Shown here in pieces: positions 1-7,655 of a stretch of 64,000 bases of DNA. Source of the DNA: Prauserella halophila (lineage in GTDB: Bacteria; Actinomycetota; Actinomycetes; Mycobacteriales; Pseudonocardiaceae); the NCBI RefSeq assembly GCF_024171895.1, contig NZ_JAMTCQ010000009.1:1179285-1243284 (forward strand), written 5' to 3'. The number at the start of each line of letters is the position of its first letter. Positions within the stretch are counted from its first letter, which is position 1. Below the pieces are notes generated by a model. It ran no database searches and was not told the origin of the DNA. It saw only the letters and a list, made by a program, of their open reading frames with translations. The position numbers were made by a program, and so were the translations under genes.

Positions 1-103
1 GGTTGATATCGCCGACATCGGCGAACTGAATATCCACCCCTCGATGCGGATGCGCATCGAGCACGCCGTCGACAGCACCCGAAACCAACCACACCTAGGC
101 TGA
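1..103 (+). CDS. 3' end of an unidentified CDS (runs off left edge)
   Basis: Frame 2 is open from the window edge to a TGA at 101-103 and encodes a final 33 residues beginning VDIADIGELN and ending RNQPHLG. Only the C-terminus is present, so no family can be named. It overlaps the stop of the convergent HD-domain gene by 9 bp, a plausible tail-to-tail arrangement. The alternative is that this is chance open frame, as 33 codons are too few for codon bias to settle it. Confidence 0.45.
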   Translation, partial: VDIADIGELNIHPSMRMRIEHAVDSTRNQPHLG

Positions 104-643
104 TCGGGCTGAAACACGGAATTCTGTGCGCTCAACCGACGCCCGAAGGATCGGCGCGGCCTCTGTCCATGTTCGGTGTACGGGGTGGTCGGGCGAGTAC
201 CGCCGAAGTATCTCGGATATGCGCTCGTCGTACGTGAGCCGTTCGCCGCTGGGCCCGGTCGTCAGATCGGCCGTGACAAGCGCATCCATAACCGGGCCGT
301 CCTGGTACGGGAATTCCGCGAGCTCGTCGGACATACCCCGCTCGGCAGCCTCATAACGAGCCCCTGAATGGTGTGCCACGAGGTTCACGATCTCCTCGGG
401 CCATTCGTGGTCACGCAGGTAGCGAGCACCGTCCAGCGGGTGAAACCGCGTATCGCCGACCTCAGGCGCATAGCCGATGTCATGGAGCCAGGCGGCAGCC
501 AACAACGTATCGCGCCGATCGTCGTCGACAGCGTCGACGAGTTCGCTTGCCCGGTTGGCGACACCCTGCACGTGCTCCCAGCGTCGGCCGAGCGGGGCGA
601 CCAGGGTTTCGGCCAGTGCACGGGCGGGGGCCGCGAGCGTCAT
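95..643 (-). CDS. HD-domain metal-dependent phosphohydrolase
   Basis: The 182-residue product carries the ordered metal ligands of the HD superfamily: His24 in a WEHV context, the His54-Asp55 pair in WLHDIGY, a His91-His92 pair followed by SG, and a later Asp near residue 126 in TADLTTG. HD proteins of this size hydrolyse phosphomonoesters or nucleotides using divalent metal. The substrate cannot be read from sequence. No signal peptide or membrane segment is visible, so it is presumably cytosolic. It stands alone, convergent with the edge gene and separated from the next gene by about 500 bp of repeat-rich intergenic DNA. The ATG at 643 is the first start and gives a normal N-terminus before the HD core. 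Confidence 0.85.
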   Translation of the reverse strand: MTLAAPARALAETLVAPLGRRWEHVQGVANRASELVDAVDDDRRDTLLAAAWLHDIGYAPEVGDTRFHPLDGARYLRDHEWPEEIVNLVAHHSGARYEAAERGMSDELAEFPYQDGPVMDALVTADLTTGPSGERLTYDERISEILRRYSPDHPVHRTWTEAAPILRASVERTEFRVSARSA

Positions 644-761
644 GAACTCACGATAGCGCGGCTACACGCCGACCCAGGACATACCACCCGGGCTGGGATT
701 CTCCGAACCCGAGCGCACCCGCACCGGCGACCTCGACGTCGACTGACCGCGGGTGGGTTGG

Positions 762-852
762 ATGCCCCAAGGGCACCTTGGGGCATGCGGCGCAGCCACG
801 CGGCAGCGTGGCCGTGAGGGGTGGCGGGCGGGGGCCCGAATCTTCCCCTCAC
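762..852. repeat. cluster of three intergenic stem-loops
   Basis: Three perfect inverted repeats follow one another in non-coding DNA: an 11-bp stem with a 3-nt loop (762-772 / 776-786), a 6-bp stem with a 4-nt loop (796-801 / 806-811), and an 8-bp stem, GTGAGGGG / CCCCTCAC (814-821 / 845-852). None has a following T-run, so they need not be terminators. They lie in the 644-1140 gap, which otherwise holds only the 7-bp tandem array and a fourth hairpin. Such elements resemble interspersed palindromes, but copy number elsewhere in the genome is unknown. Confidence 0.7.
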
Positions 853-860
853 GCTTCCTT

Positions 861-957
861 CGGTCGCCGGTCGCCGGTCGCCGGTCGCCGGTCGCCGGTC
901 GCCGGTCGCCGGTCGCCGGTCGCCGGTCGCCGGTCGCCGGTCGCCGGTCGCCGGTCG
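861..957. repeat. 7-bp tandem repeat array (CGGTCGC), 13 copies plus 6 bp
   Basis: The unit CGGTCGC repeats without a mismatch from 861, giving 13 full copies and six bases of a fourteenth, then ends in TGG. Because 7 is not a multiple of 3 the array cannot be a stable protein repeat. It lies between the hairpin cluster and the desaturase gene. The unit count may vary between strains by slippage. Confidence 0.95.
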
Positions 958-1001
958 TGGTGCGGTGACCGCGCCGGTACGCTGCAGCGAGGGGAGGAAT
1001 T

Positions 1002-1037
1002 GGGGCGCTCAACGCCCCGAAGGGGCCCTTGGGGGCT
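1002..1037. other. nested GC-rich hairpins upstream of desaturase gene
   Basis: GGGGCG (1002-1007) pairs with CGCCCC (1013-1018). An overlapping GCCCC-GAA-GGGGC hairpin spans 1014-1026 and is followed by a CCCTTGGGGGC-TTTT segment. The pairings are mutually exclusive. On the plus strand it could act as a terminator or attenuator about 105 bp before the desaturase start, but this is only inferred from structure. Confidence 0.45.
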
Positions 1038-1140
1038 TTTCGTGCCGCCGGTGCGGCGGAGCCGGTGGGGCCTGCACCAGTGGGACGTCGGGGGCGTGCG
1101 GGATGTCCGCGCGGTGGTGGTGCGGGACAGGGTTGACGGC

Positions 1141-2190
1141 ATGACGTCGACCGCAGCTGAACCGTCCGAGACCAGACAGGGCAGCGACTTCGCCGTGCTG
1201 TCCCGCCGCATCGCCGACGCGGGACTGTTCGCCCGCCGGCCCGGCTACTATGCAACCCGCATCGGCATCGTCGCGGCCCTGTACGGCGCCGGCATCGCCG
1301 CGTTCTTCCTGCTCGGTGACACCTGGTGGCAGTTGCTGCTCGCCGCGTTCTTCGCGGTCGTGTTCGCACAGGTCGCGCTGGTCTCGCACGACCTGGCGCA
1401 CCGGCAGGTGTTTCGCACTCGCAGGGCGGGCAAGATCGCCGGACTCCTCGCGGGCAACCTCGGTATCGGGATGAGCTACGGCTGGTGGACGGACAAGCAC
1501 ACCCGGCACCACGCCAACCCGAACCACGAGCAGCACGATCCGGACGTGATTCCGGACATCCTGGTGTGGTCCCGGGAGCAGGCGCTGGCCAGCAGGGGAC
1601 TGCCGCGCATCATCGGACGCAGGCAGGCCCTGTTGTTCTTCCCGCTGCTCACGCTGGAAGGCTTCAACCTGCACTTCTCCAGCGTGCGGGCGGTGATCGG
1701 CCGGCACGCGAACCGGCGCATCACGCACCGCGCCGTCGAAGCCTCGGTGCTCGCCGCGCACATTGCCGCGTACCTCGGTGCGCTGCTGCTCGTCCTCTCA
1801 CCGGGGAGGGCCCTCGCGTTCCTGCTCGTTCACCAGGCGCTCTGGGGTGTCTACATGGGGTCGGTGTTCGCTCCGGGGCACAAGGGCATGCCGACCCTGA
1901 AACCGGGTGAGAAGCTCGACTTCCTGCGCAAGCAGGTGCTGACCACCCGCAACGTCCGCGGCGGCCCGCTGGTCGACAACGTCATGGGCGGCCTGAACTA
2001 CCAGATCGAACACCACCTGTTCCCGCACCTGCCGATGCCGCACCTGCGCAAGGCGCAGCCGATCGTGCGGCAGTACTGCGCGGAGATCGGCGTGCCGTAT
2101 CACGAAACCGGGCTGGTCGGGTCCTGGCGCGAGGCGCTCGGCCACCTGCACCGGGTCGGTGAGCCCCTGCGCCGCGGCGAGACCGTCTGA
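1141..2190 (+). CDS. membrane fatty-acid (acyl) desaturase
   Basis: The 349-residue integral membrane di-iron enzyme introduces a double bond into acyl chains using oxygen and reduced ferredoxin or an equivalent donor. The three histidine boxes are present in order: HDLAH (83-87), HTRHH (120-124) and QIEHH (288-292). Hydrophobic stretches at about 41-80 and 203-247 match the two membrane-spanning hairpins of the family. The frame is open upstream to 778, but that stretch translates the 7-bp array and hairpins, so I place the start at the ATG at 1141, whose product begins MTSTAAEPSE; a weak GGGACAGG lies upstream. The last box, QIEHH, is the form seen in front-end or linoleoyl-CoA desaturase-like members, but chain position cannot be predicted. 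Confidence 0.9.
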   Translation: MTSTAAEPSETRQGSDFAVLSRRIADAGLFARRPGYYATRIGIVAALYGAGIAAFFLLGDTWWQLLLAAFFAVVFAQVALVSHDLAHRQVFRTRRAGKIAGLLAGNLGIGMSYGWWTDKHTRHHANPNHEQHDPDVIPDILVWSREQALASRGLPRIIGRRQALLFFPLLTLEGFNLHFSSVRAVIGRHANRRITHRAVEASVLAAHIAAYLGALLLVLSPGRALAFLLVHQALWGVYMGSVFAPGHKGMPTLKPGEKLDFLRKQVLTTRNVRGGPLVDNVMGGLNYQIEHHLFPHLPMPHLRKAQPIVRQYCAEIGVPYHETGLVGSWREALGHLHRVGEPLRRGETV

Positions 2191-2300
2191 ACGCCGGGAG
2201 TCACGGCGCCGGGGCACGCCGCCGGAGTTCGGGCCAGCGGAGTTCGCGACCGCAGTTCGCGACCGCAGTGGTGCGCGGCTCGGCTGTGCACCGTGGAGGT

Positions 2301-3110
2301 TCACGACAACGCGGCGCGGCAGGCCTCCGGCGGCAGGGGAGCGGAGTCGACGGCCGCGGAGAGCGTGAGTGTGCCGGCGCGAACGCCCGACTGCAGGTCC
2401 GCCAGCGTGCGCAGATCCGCCCGCGCCCGCGCGACGAACGCGGCGTCGACGGGGTCGCCGTGGCCGGGAACGACCACCCGCGGCCGGTGGGCGAGCACGT
2501 GCTCGAGGGTGGTGGGCCACGCCGCCAGGTGCGTGTCCGGCCCGAAGGACTCCTCGGTGAACGATCCACCCGGTGCGTGTTCGACGAGGTCTCCTGCGAA
2601 TACGACGTTCCCGGCGACGGCGATCACGTCGTGGTCGGTGTGCCCCGGCCCCGGATGGACGAGGTCGACGGTGCGGCCGCCCAGGTCCAGGCGCGTTGCA
2701 CGGTCGAAGGTCCGCGTCGGTGCCGCGATCGGCGTTGCGGCGAGATCGTCGGCGAGTGCGTGCTCACCCTCGCGGCGGTACCGATCCGTCCATTCCCGAC
2801 GGTCGGACTCGGCGCGTTCCGCCAGCGCGTCCCGGCATCCGGTGTGTGCCCATATCGGACAGTCGCCGAACGCCGCCTTCAGCGACGCGGCGCCGAAGGC
2901 GTGGTCGAAATGAGCATGGGTCAGCACGATCACGGGTGGCAGGTGTGTCACCTCGCGGACCGCAGCGGCCAGTTCCTCGCCCTGTCCGCGTGATCCGCGG
3001 GTGTCGATCACCAGGCACCGCTCGGACCCGACGACGAGCCCGACGGTCAGGTCCAGCTCGGCGTAACGGCGCGCGTACACGCCCGGTGCCTGCTCGGACC
3101 AGTCAGGCAC
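2301..3110 (-). CDS. metallo-beta-lactamase-fold hydrolase
   Basis: The 269-residue protein has the metal-binding pattern of the MBL superfamily: HAHFDH at 65-70, His in GHTDHD at 156-161, Asp in FAGDLVE at 171-177 and His in PGHGDP at 215-220. The fold hydrolyses esters, thioesters or lactams; the substrate is unknown. I start it at the GTG at 3110, because this makes an 8-nt overlap (GTGCCTGA) with the stop of the upstream comB-like gene, a typical translational-coupling layout. The longer frame to 3173 adds residues with no family resemblance. It forms a two-gene operon with the ComB-like phosphatase. Confidence 0.85.
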   Translation of the reverse strand: MPDWSEQAPGVYARRYAELDLTVGLVVGSERCLVIDTRGSRGQGEELAAAVREVTHLPPVIVLTHAHFDHAFGAASLKAAFGDCPIWAHTGCRDALAERAESDRREWTDRYRREGEHALADDLAATPIAAPTRTFDRATRLDLGGRTVDLVHPGPGHTDHDVIAVAGNVVFAGDLVEHAPGGSFTEESFGPDTHLAAWPTTLEHVLAHRPRVVVPGHGDPVDAAFVARARADLRTLADLQSGVRAGTLTLSAAVDSAPLPPEACRAALS

Positions 3111-3840
3111 CGGCCAGCACCCCGTCGTCGCCGAGCCTCGGCACACACGGCGACACACCGACCTCGACGGCACGCTCGAGGAGCTCGCGGTCGCCGTGTG
3201 CGGTCAGTTCGCGGCCCGAGGCCGAGCCGCCCACCGTCGCGGGTGTATCGGCCACGGCGAACGCCTGCGCCGCCACAACCGCCTCGGGCGAGACGGCACC
3301 GTAGGACTGCAGCCCCGCGACGACGGCACCTGCGCCGAGCTGGTCCTCGAGGCACGGCCGCAGCGGTCCCTCGGATCCCGGCGCGGCACCGGCCGCTACG
3401 CCCCACTGTTCTCCCGCGGCGAGCACGCCGATCGGCCCGCCCGCAGCCAGGTCCGCGGCGTGCTCGGCGACGGCGTCGGCGTTGCGCAGACAGGCCGTGA
3501 GCACGTGGGCACCCGTCGTGGCGGCATCGATCGTCAGGGTCGCCCCGTTCGGCGACTGCAGCGGCTCGGCGGAGTCTGCGGGCGCGCTCCCCGGGCCCGT
3601 CCAGCGCACCGGCCTCACGGTGGTGCCCGCCGCGAGCGACAGGTCCACCCGCGTCGAGAACGACAGGACGTCCACGATCACCAGCACCGCGCAGTGGCCG
3701 CCGAGGGCCGCCAGTCCGCACGCGCCCCAGTCGAGCCGCACGTCGTGGCCGTCCTGGGCCGGGAGCGCGGGTGTCTGTGTGGTCGCGGGGTCCGTCCCCG
3801 GTGCCGTCGGAGTCGCGTTCGGCGGCATCGCATCCGTCAT
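3103..3840 (-). CDS. 2-phosphosulfolactate phosphatase-family protein (ComB-like)
   Basis: The 245-residue protein resembles the ComB family, which in methanogens dephosphorylates 2-phosphosulfolactate on the way to coenzyme M. Visible family signatures are DVLSFSTRV around 57-65, the LQSPNGA segment around 94-100, and the CLRNADAVA helix. Many actinobacteria carry this family without making coenzyme M, so the true substrate is open. About 30 N-terminal residues are Pro/Thr/Ala-rich and probably disordered. It is divergent from rpiB (59 bp apart) and overlaps the MBL-fold gene downstream, suggesting co-translation. Confidence 0.8.
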   Translation of the reverse strand: MTDAMPPNATPTAPGTDPATTQTPALPAQDGHDVRLDWGACGLAALGGHCAVLVIVDVLSFSTRVDLSLAAGTTVRPVRWTGPGSAPADSAEPLQSPNGATLTIDAATTGAHVLTACLRNADAVAEHAADLAAGGPIGVLAAGEQWGVAAGAAPGSEGPLRPCLEDQLGAGAVVAGLQSYGAVSPEAVVAAQAFAVADTPATVGGSASGRELTAHGDRELLERAVEVGVSPCVPRLGDDGVLAGA

Positions 3841-3899
3841 GGCTCACACCCTGCCGGGTGGCCCGAGGCCATGTGCAGCGGGGATGGCACACTGCCGCT

Positions 3900-4373
3900 G
3901 TGCGTGTCTACCTGGGATCCGACCATGCCGGCCTCGAGTTGAAGAGTCACCTCGTCGCCCATCTCGAGAAGCAGGGCCACGACGTCACCGACGTCGGCCC
4001 ACACGTCTACGACGCCGCCGACGACTACCCGCCGTTCTGCATCGAGACCGCGCGTCGCGTCGTCGCCGACGACGGCAGCCTGGGGATCGTCATCGGCGGT
4101 TCGGGCAACGGCGAGCAGATCGCCGCCAACAAGGTGCCGGGCTGCCGGGCGGGGCTGGCGTGGAGTGTGGAGACCGCTCAGCTGACGCGGCAGCACAACC
4201 ATGCCCAGGTCATCGGTGTCGGTTCCCGGATGCACAGCGCGGAGGAGGCCACCGGGATCGTCGAGGCGTTCCTGGACACCGCGGTGGACGACGACCCGCG
4301 GCACACGCGCCGGGTGCAGCAACTGACCGACTTCGAGCAGACCGGCAACGCCCCCGCCCTGCCGGAGGCCTGA
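3900..4373 (+). CDS. rpiB: ribose-5-phosphate isomerase B
   Basis: The 157-residue enzyme interconverts ribose 5-phosphate and ribulose 5-phosphate in the pentose-phosphate pathway. It shows the family N-terminus VRVYLGSDHAG, the GGSGNGEQIAANK loop with the Glu used as general base in mycobacterial-type RpiB, which lacks the Cys of the enterobacterial type, and the GVGSRMHS phosphate-binding stretch. The start is the GTG at 3900, which begins right at the conserved first beta-strand; the frame is open further upstream into the promoter. Its TGA overlaps the ATG of the following glycosylase by one base, so the two are almost certainly co-transcribed. Confidence 0.93.
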   Translation: MRVYLGSDHAGLELKSHLVAHLEKQGHDVTDVGPHVYDAADDYPPFCIETARRVVADDGSLGIVIGGSGNGEQIAANKVPGCRAGLAWSVETAQLTRQHNHAQVIGVGSRMHSAEEATGIVEAFLDTAVDDDPRHTRRVQQLTDFEQTGNAPALPEA

Positions 4374-5182
4374 TGCCCGAAGGGCACACCCTGCACCGGC
4401 TCGCCCGGCTGCATCAGCGGCGCTACGCGGGTGCGCCGGTGCGGGTGAGCAGCCCCCAGGGCCGGTTCGCCACCGAGGCCGCACGGCTCGACGGCGCGAC
4501 GTTCGTGCGTGCCGAGGCCCACGGCAAGCACCTGTTCCACGACTACGGCCCGCTCGGCGTCGTTCACGTCCACCTCGGGCTCTACGGCGCGTTCACGGAA
4601 TCGCCGCTTCCCGAGACGGAGCCCGTCGGCCAGGTGCGGATGCGCCTGTCCGGCCGGACACAGTGGACGGACCTGCGCGGTCCGACCCGGTGCGAGCTGC
4701 TCACCGAACCCGAGGTCGACGCGATCACCGCGCGGCTCGGCCCCGACCCGCTGCGCCGCGACGCCCGGCCGGAGCTCGCCTGGCAGCGCATCTCCCGTTC
4801 CCGGACGTCGATCGCGGCCCAGCTGATGGACCAGAAGGTGCTGTCCGGGGTCGGGAACGTCTACCGCGCCGAGGTCCTGTTCCGCCACGGCGTTCCCCCG
4901 ATGCTCGCCGGTCGCGATCTCGACGAGACGGTGTGGAAGGCGATGTGGGACGACCTCGTCGCCCTCATGCGCGCGGGCGTGCGCAGCGGGCGGATCGACA
5001 CGGTCGCCGACGAGCACCTGCCCGAGGTCACGGGCCGCGCGCCGCGGCAGGACCGGCACGGCGGCGAGGTGTACGTCTACCGCCGCGCCGGACAGCCGTG
5101 CCTGGTCTGCGCCGCGCCGGTCGCCCATACCGAACTGGCGGGCAGGCATCTCTACTGGTGCCCGGCCTGCCAACCCGCGTGA
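4373..5182 (+). CDS. Fpg/Nei-family DNA glycosylase/AP lyase
   Basis: The 269-residue base-excision-repair enzyme excises oxidised bases and nicks the abasic site. It begins with the catalytic Pro2-Glu3 (PEGHTLHR), has the DQKVLSGVGNVYRAE helix-two-turn-helix with the conserved Asn, and ends in a four-Cys zinc finger (CLVC...CPAC, with the Arg in the finger loop). PEGHT rather than PELPE points to the Nei2-like (endonuclease VIII) branch found in mycobacteria. The ATG shares an A with the upstream rpiB stop (TGATG). Confidence 0.92.
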   Translation: MPEGHTLHRLARLHQRRYAGAPVRVSSPQGRFATEAARLDGATFVRAEAHGKHLFHDYGPLGVVHVHLGLYGAFTESPLPETEPVGQVRMRLSGRTQWTDLRGPTRCELLTEPEVDAITARLGPDPLRRDARPELAWQRISRSRTSIAAQLMDQKVLSGVGNVYRAEVLFRHGVPPMLAGRDLDETVWKAMWDDLVALMRAGVRSGRIDTVADEHLPEVTGRAPRQDRHGGEVYVYRRAGQPCLVCAAPVAHTELAGRHLYWCPACQPA

Positions 5183-5227
5183 GGGTGTGACGACGTGAGG
5201 CAGTGAGGGAGTGACGTACCGGGGCGG

Positions 5228-6040
5228 TCAGAACCCGAAGTCGAATCCACCGCCCATGTCGCCCATGTCGCCCATGTCGCCCATGCCACCCATGTCGCCT
5301 CCCATGTCACCGCCGGCGTCGCCTCCCATGTCGCCGCCGTCACCACCGTCGCCACCGTCGCCGCCGGCGTCACCACCTTCGTTCATGGCGTCCTCCTGGC
5401 CGGCGTCGTTGCCGCCCGCCCAGGCTTCGCCGCTGGGGATGCCCGCCATACCGGAGAACATCGCGCTGAACAGCATCATCGAGCCCATGCCCCACGCACC
5501 CGCGACCAGCGCAGGCTTCCACCACGGCTCGCTGTACCAGCCCTGCGGTACCGGCCTGCCGGCGACGCGGCCGCCGGGGTAGTAGTGCGGGGTGTCGGCG
5601 CCCGGCTCCGGGGAGGCCTCGTAGTGCTGGCCTTCGACGTCGACGGAGCGATGCTCGGTGACCTTGCCCGCGGCCTGGCGCTCCCGGTCCTCCGGCAGCT
5701 CCGGTCCCGGATCGAGCCCCATCGCCTCCCGCGCGGCGCGGACGTAGTACAGGCCCTCGAGTGCGGTGTCCTTGACGAGTTTCGCCTGTTCCTCGGTCTG
5801 GGCCTGTTCCATCTGCGACCCGGCGGCGTTGTAACGCTCGGACGCGTCGGCGATCGCCTGCTGGGAGGCCGTGTCGGTGCCCGTCAGGTTGAGCACCTGC
5901 CCGCCGAGCCGCTCCAGCCAGCGCCGCGCCTCGGCTTTCGCGTCCTCCAGCCGGTTGCGCTTGGCCTTCTGATGCGACTGGATCAGGTAGTACCCGCCAC
6001 CGACGATGATCAGTACGAGGACGACGAGGACGAGCTCCAT
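5228..6040 (-). CDS. membrane-anchored protein with Gly/Asp/Met-rich tail (DUF1542-like)
   Basis: The 270-residue protein starts with a transmembrane helix (MELVLVVLVLIIV), followed by a charged helical segment with LEDAKAEARRWLERLGGQ and LADASERYNAAG-type repeats, a second hydrophobic stretch near residues 175-200 (WWKPALVAGAWGMG), then a tail of about 55 residues made of GGD, GGDMGGD and GDM units. Similar actinobacterial proteins are annotated as DUF1542-domain proteins of unknown role. The frame is open to 6199, but the ATG at 6040 has a GGAG 7 nt upstream and begins at the membrane helix, so I chose it. The tail is encoded by repeated CCCATGTCG/CCGCCGTCA units, prone to length variation. 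Confidence 0.8.
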   Translation of the reverse strand: MELVLVVLVLIIVGGGYYLIQSHQKAKRNRLEDAKAEARRWLERLGGQVLNLTGTDTASQQAIADASERYNAAGSQMEQAQTEEQAKLVKDTALEGLYYVRAAREAMGLDPGPELPEDRERQAAGKVTEHRSVDVEGQHYEASPEPGADTPHYYPGGRVAGRPVPQGWYSEPWWKPALVAGAWGMGSMMLFSAMFSGMAGIPSGEAWAGGNDAGQEDAMNEGGDAGGDGGDGGDGGDMGGDAGGDMGGDMGGMGDMGDMGDMGGGFDFGF

Positions 6041-6282
6041 GAGGTACTCCGCTTCATTAGTGCTCAGGCTCCATTGGATGCCCGGCTCCATCAGGTGCTC
6101 AGGGGCGTGCGTGTTGCCTGCGGAGCCGCCGGCGGACCGGACAGACTCCTTCGAAACGGACAACGCCCGCGGCGCCTCGGAAGTTCCCGCCGTGATCATC
6201 CGGTACGGCCCGGGTAGTACGAGTTCGCCCGGACGAGTTCGCCCGGGTCCGTCGAGACGGAGTCAACTCTGGCGCACGAAAC

Positions 6283-6296
6283 TAGAACACGTTACT
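6283..6296. promoter_or_regulatory. KstR-like palindrome
   Basis: TAGAACACGTTACT matches the TnnAACnnGTTnnA consensus I recall for KstR, the TetR-family repressor of cholesterol catabolism, at 7 of 8 fixed positions. It ends 10 bp before the ATG of the LLM oxidoreductase, a position that would block transcription. Confidence 0.55.
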
Positions 6297-6306
6297 GTTT
6301 TGCGTC

Positions 6307-7176
6307 ATGAGGTTCACACTGTCGGTGGCCCTGACCCCGCTGGATCAACTGACCGAGCTGGCCGTCACGGCTGAGGAGTGCGGGTTCTCCTCGATCGCCC
6401 TTCCCGACTCGCTCTTCTACTCGGAACAGGTGTCCGCGGACTATCCCTACACTCCGGACGGAAGCCGGTTCTGGGACGAGAACACCCCGTGGGTCGACCC
6501 GTTGATCGCTGCGGCGTCGATGGGGGCCGCCACGAACAGGATCACGTTCTACACGTCGGTGCTGAAACTCGGTTCGCGCAATCCGGTGCTGTTGGCCCGT
6601 CAGGTGGGTTCGGTCGCGAACCTCACGGGCGACCGGTTCGGGCTCGGCCTCGGTGTCGGCTGGGCGCCGGAGGAGTTCGAGTGGTGCGGGGTGCCGTACC
6701 GGCGGCGCGGCAAGCGCGTCGACGAGGCCATCGACGTGCTCCGGCTGATCCTCGACGGCGGGATGGTCGAGTATCACGGCGAGTTCTTCGACTTCGACAA
6801 GCTGTGCATGAGTCCTGCGCCGAAGCGGCACGTGCCGTTCTACGTCGGCGGGCACAGCGAACCGGCGCTGCGCCGGGCGGCGCGCGTCGGCGACGGCTGG
6901 TCGTCGGCGATGATGAAGCTCGACGACCTGCGCGACACGATCGCGCGGCTGAACACACTGCGCGCCGAGTACGGCCGCGCAGACCAGCCCTTCGAGTTCC
7001 AGGCCGTGTGCATCGACCGGTTCGGTCTCGACGGCTATCGCGAGCAGGCCGACGTCGGCGTCACCGACGTGATCACCGTGCCGTGGGTGTTCGACGGCCT
7101 CGGGTTCGACGCCCCGGTGGAGCAGAAGAAGGACTCGATCAAGAAGTTCGCCGCCGAGATCATCGAGCGGTTCTGA
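6307..7176 (+). CDS. LLM-class (luciferase-like) oxidoreductase, probably F420-dependent
   Basis: The 289-residue TIM-barrel protein belongs to the bacterial luciferase-like family. Supporting segments are the N-terminal MRFTLSVAL strand, the ALPDSLFYSEQ loop, the TNRITFYTSVLKLGSRNPVLLARQ region, GLGLGVGWAPEEFEWCGVPY and the VPFYVGGHSEPALRRAARVGDGW stretch. Actinobacterial members mostly use F420 as hydride donor or acceptor; FMN cannot be excluded. The start is the ATG at 6307, just behind the KstR-like palindrome, and no good Shine-Dalgarno sequence is seen. The stop is followed at once by the ribosome-binding site of the SnoaL-like gene, so the two form an operon; with the operator this suggests steroid or side-chain catabolism. 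Confidence 0.88.
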   Translation: MRFTLSVALTPLDQLTELAVTAEECGFSSIALPDSLFYSEQVSADYPYTPDGSRFWDENTPWVDPLIAAASMGAATNRITFYTSVLKLGSRNPVLLARQVGSVANLTGDRFGLGLGVGWAPEEFEWCGVPYRRRGKRVDEAIDVLRLILDGGMVEYHGEFFDFDKLCMSPAPKRHVPFYVGGHSEPALRRAARVGDGWSSAMMKLDDLRDTIARLNTLRAEYGRADQPFEFQAVCIDRFGLDGYREQADVGVTDVITVPWVFDGLGFDAPVEQKKDSIKKFAAEIIERF

Positions 7177-7189
7177 GGAGGTCCGGCGG

Positions 7190-7645
7190 ATGAGTGTCAG
7201 GGTGTGCTGGGACGTCGAAGCGCAGCAGCCGCCCGCGCGGGTCGCGGCGTTGCGGTCCATGGAGGCCGTCGCGGCGGGGGACAAGCAGCGCTGGCTGAGC
7301 CTGTTCGACCCCGCGGCGGTGATCGAGGATCCGGTGGGCCCGTCGCCGTTCGATGAGGGGGGAAAGGGGCACCACGGCGCGGACGGCATCTCGGCGTTCT
7401 GGGACCTGACGATCGCGAACGTGCGGCGGTTCGAGTTCGCCGTCCGCGATTCGCACGCGGGAGGCGACGAGGTGGCGAACGTCGCCACGATCACCACGTT
7501 CTTCGACGGCGACTACCGCGTCGACACCGACTGTGTGATCGTCTACCGGACCGGTGTCGACGGGCTGCTTCTGTCGGTGCGCGCGTTCTGGGAGATGGAC
7601 CGCGCGGCGGCGACGGCCCGCCAGGACGACGACGCCTCCCGGTGA
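7190..7645 (+). CDS. SnoaL/ketosteroid-isomerase-like (NTF2-fold) protein
   Basis: The 151-residue protein has the NTF2-like pattern: an N-terminal helix with alternating small and charged residues (RVAALRSMEAVAAGDKQRW), LFDPAAVIEDPVGPSPF, a small-domain G-I-SAFWD helix and alternating beta-strands ending in a VRAFWEMD strand. Members are isomerases, cyclases or dehydratases. The conserved DPVGPS segment resembles mycobacterial KSI-like proteins, but a catalytic Asp cannot be assigned with certainty. A strong GAGGAGGT lies 8-15 nt before the ATG. It follows the LLM oxidoreductase by 13 bp and shares its promoter. Confidence 0.82.
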   Translation: MSVRVCWDVEAQQPPARVAALRSMEAVAAGDKQRWLSLFDPAAVIEDPVGPSPFDEGGKGHHGADGISAFWDLTIANVRRFEFAVRDSHAGGDEVANVATITTFFDGDYRVDTDCVIVYRTGVDGLLLSVRAFWEMDRAAATARQDDDASR

Positions 7646-7655
7646 TGTCGGCCCG

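Noticed and set aside
861-957. CRISPR array
   Set aside because: The unit is 7 bp with no spacers; it is a simple tandem repeat.
778-1140. Desaturase reading frame extending upstream to 778
   Set aside because: The extension translates the 7-bp array and hairpins, has no family resemblance, and a normal start exists at 1141.
2241-2266. 13-bp direct repeat AGTTCGCGACCGC after the desaturase gene
   Set aside because: A two-copy adjacent duplication with no evident function.
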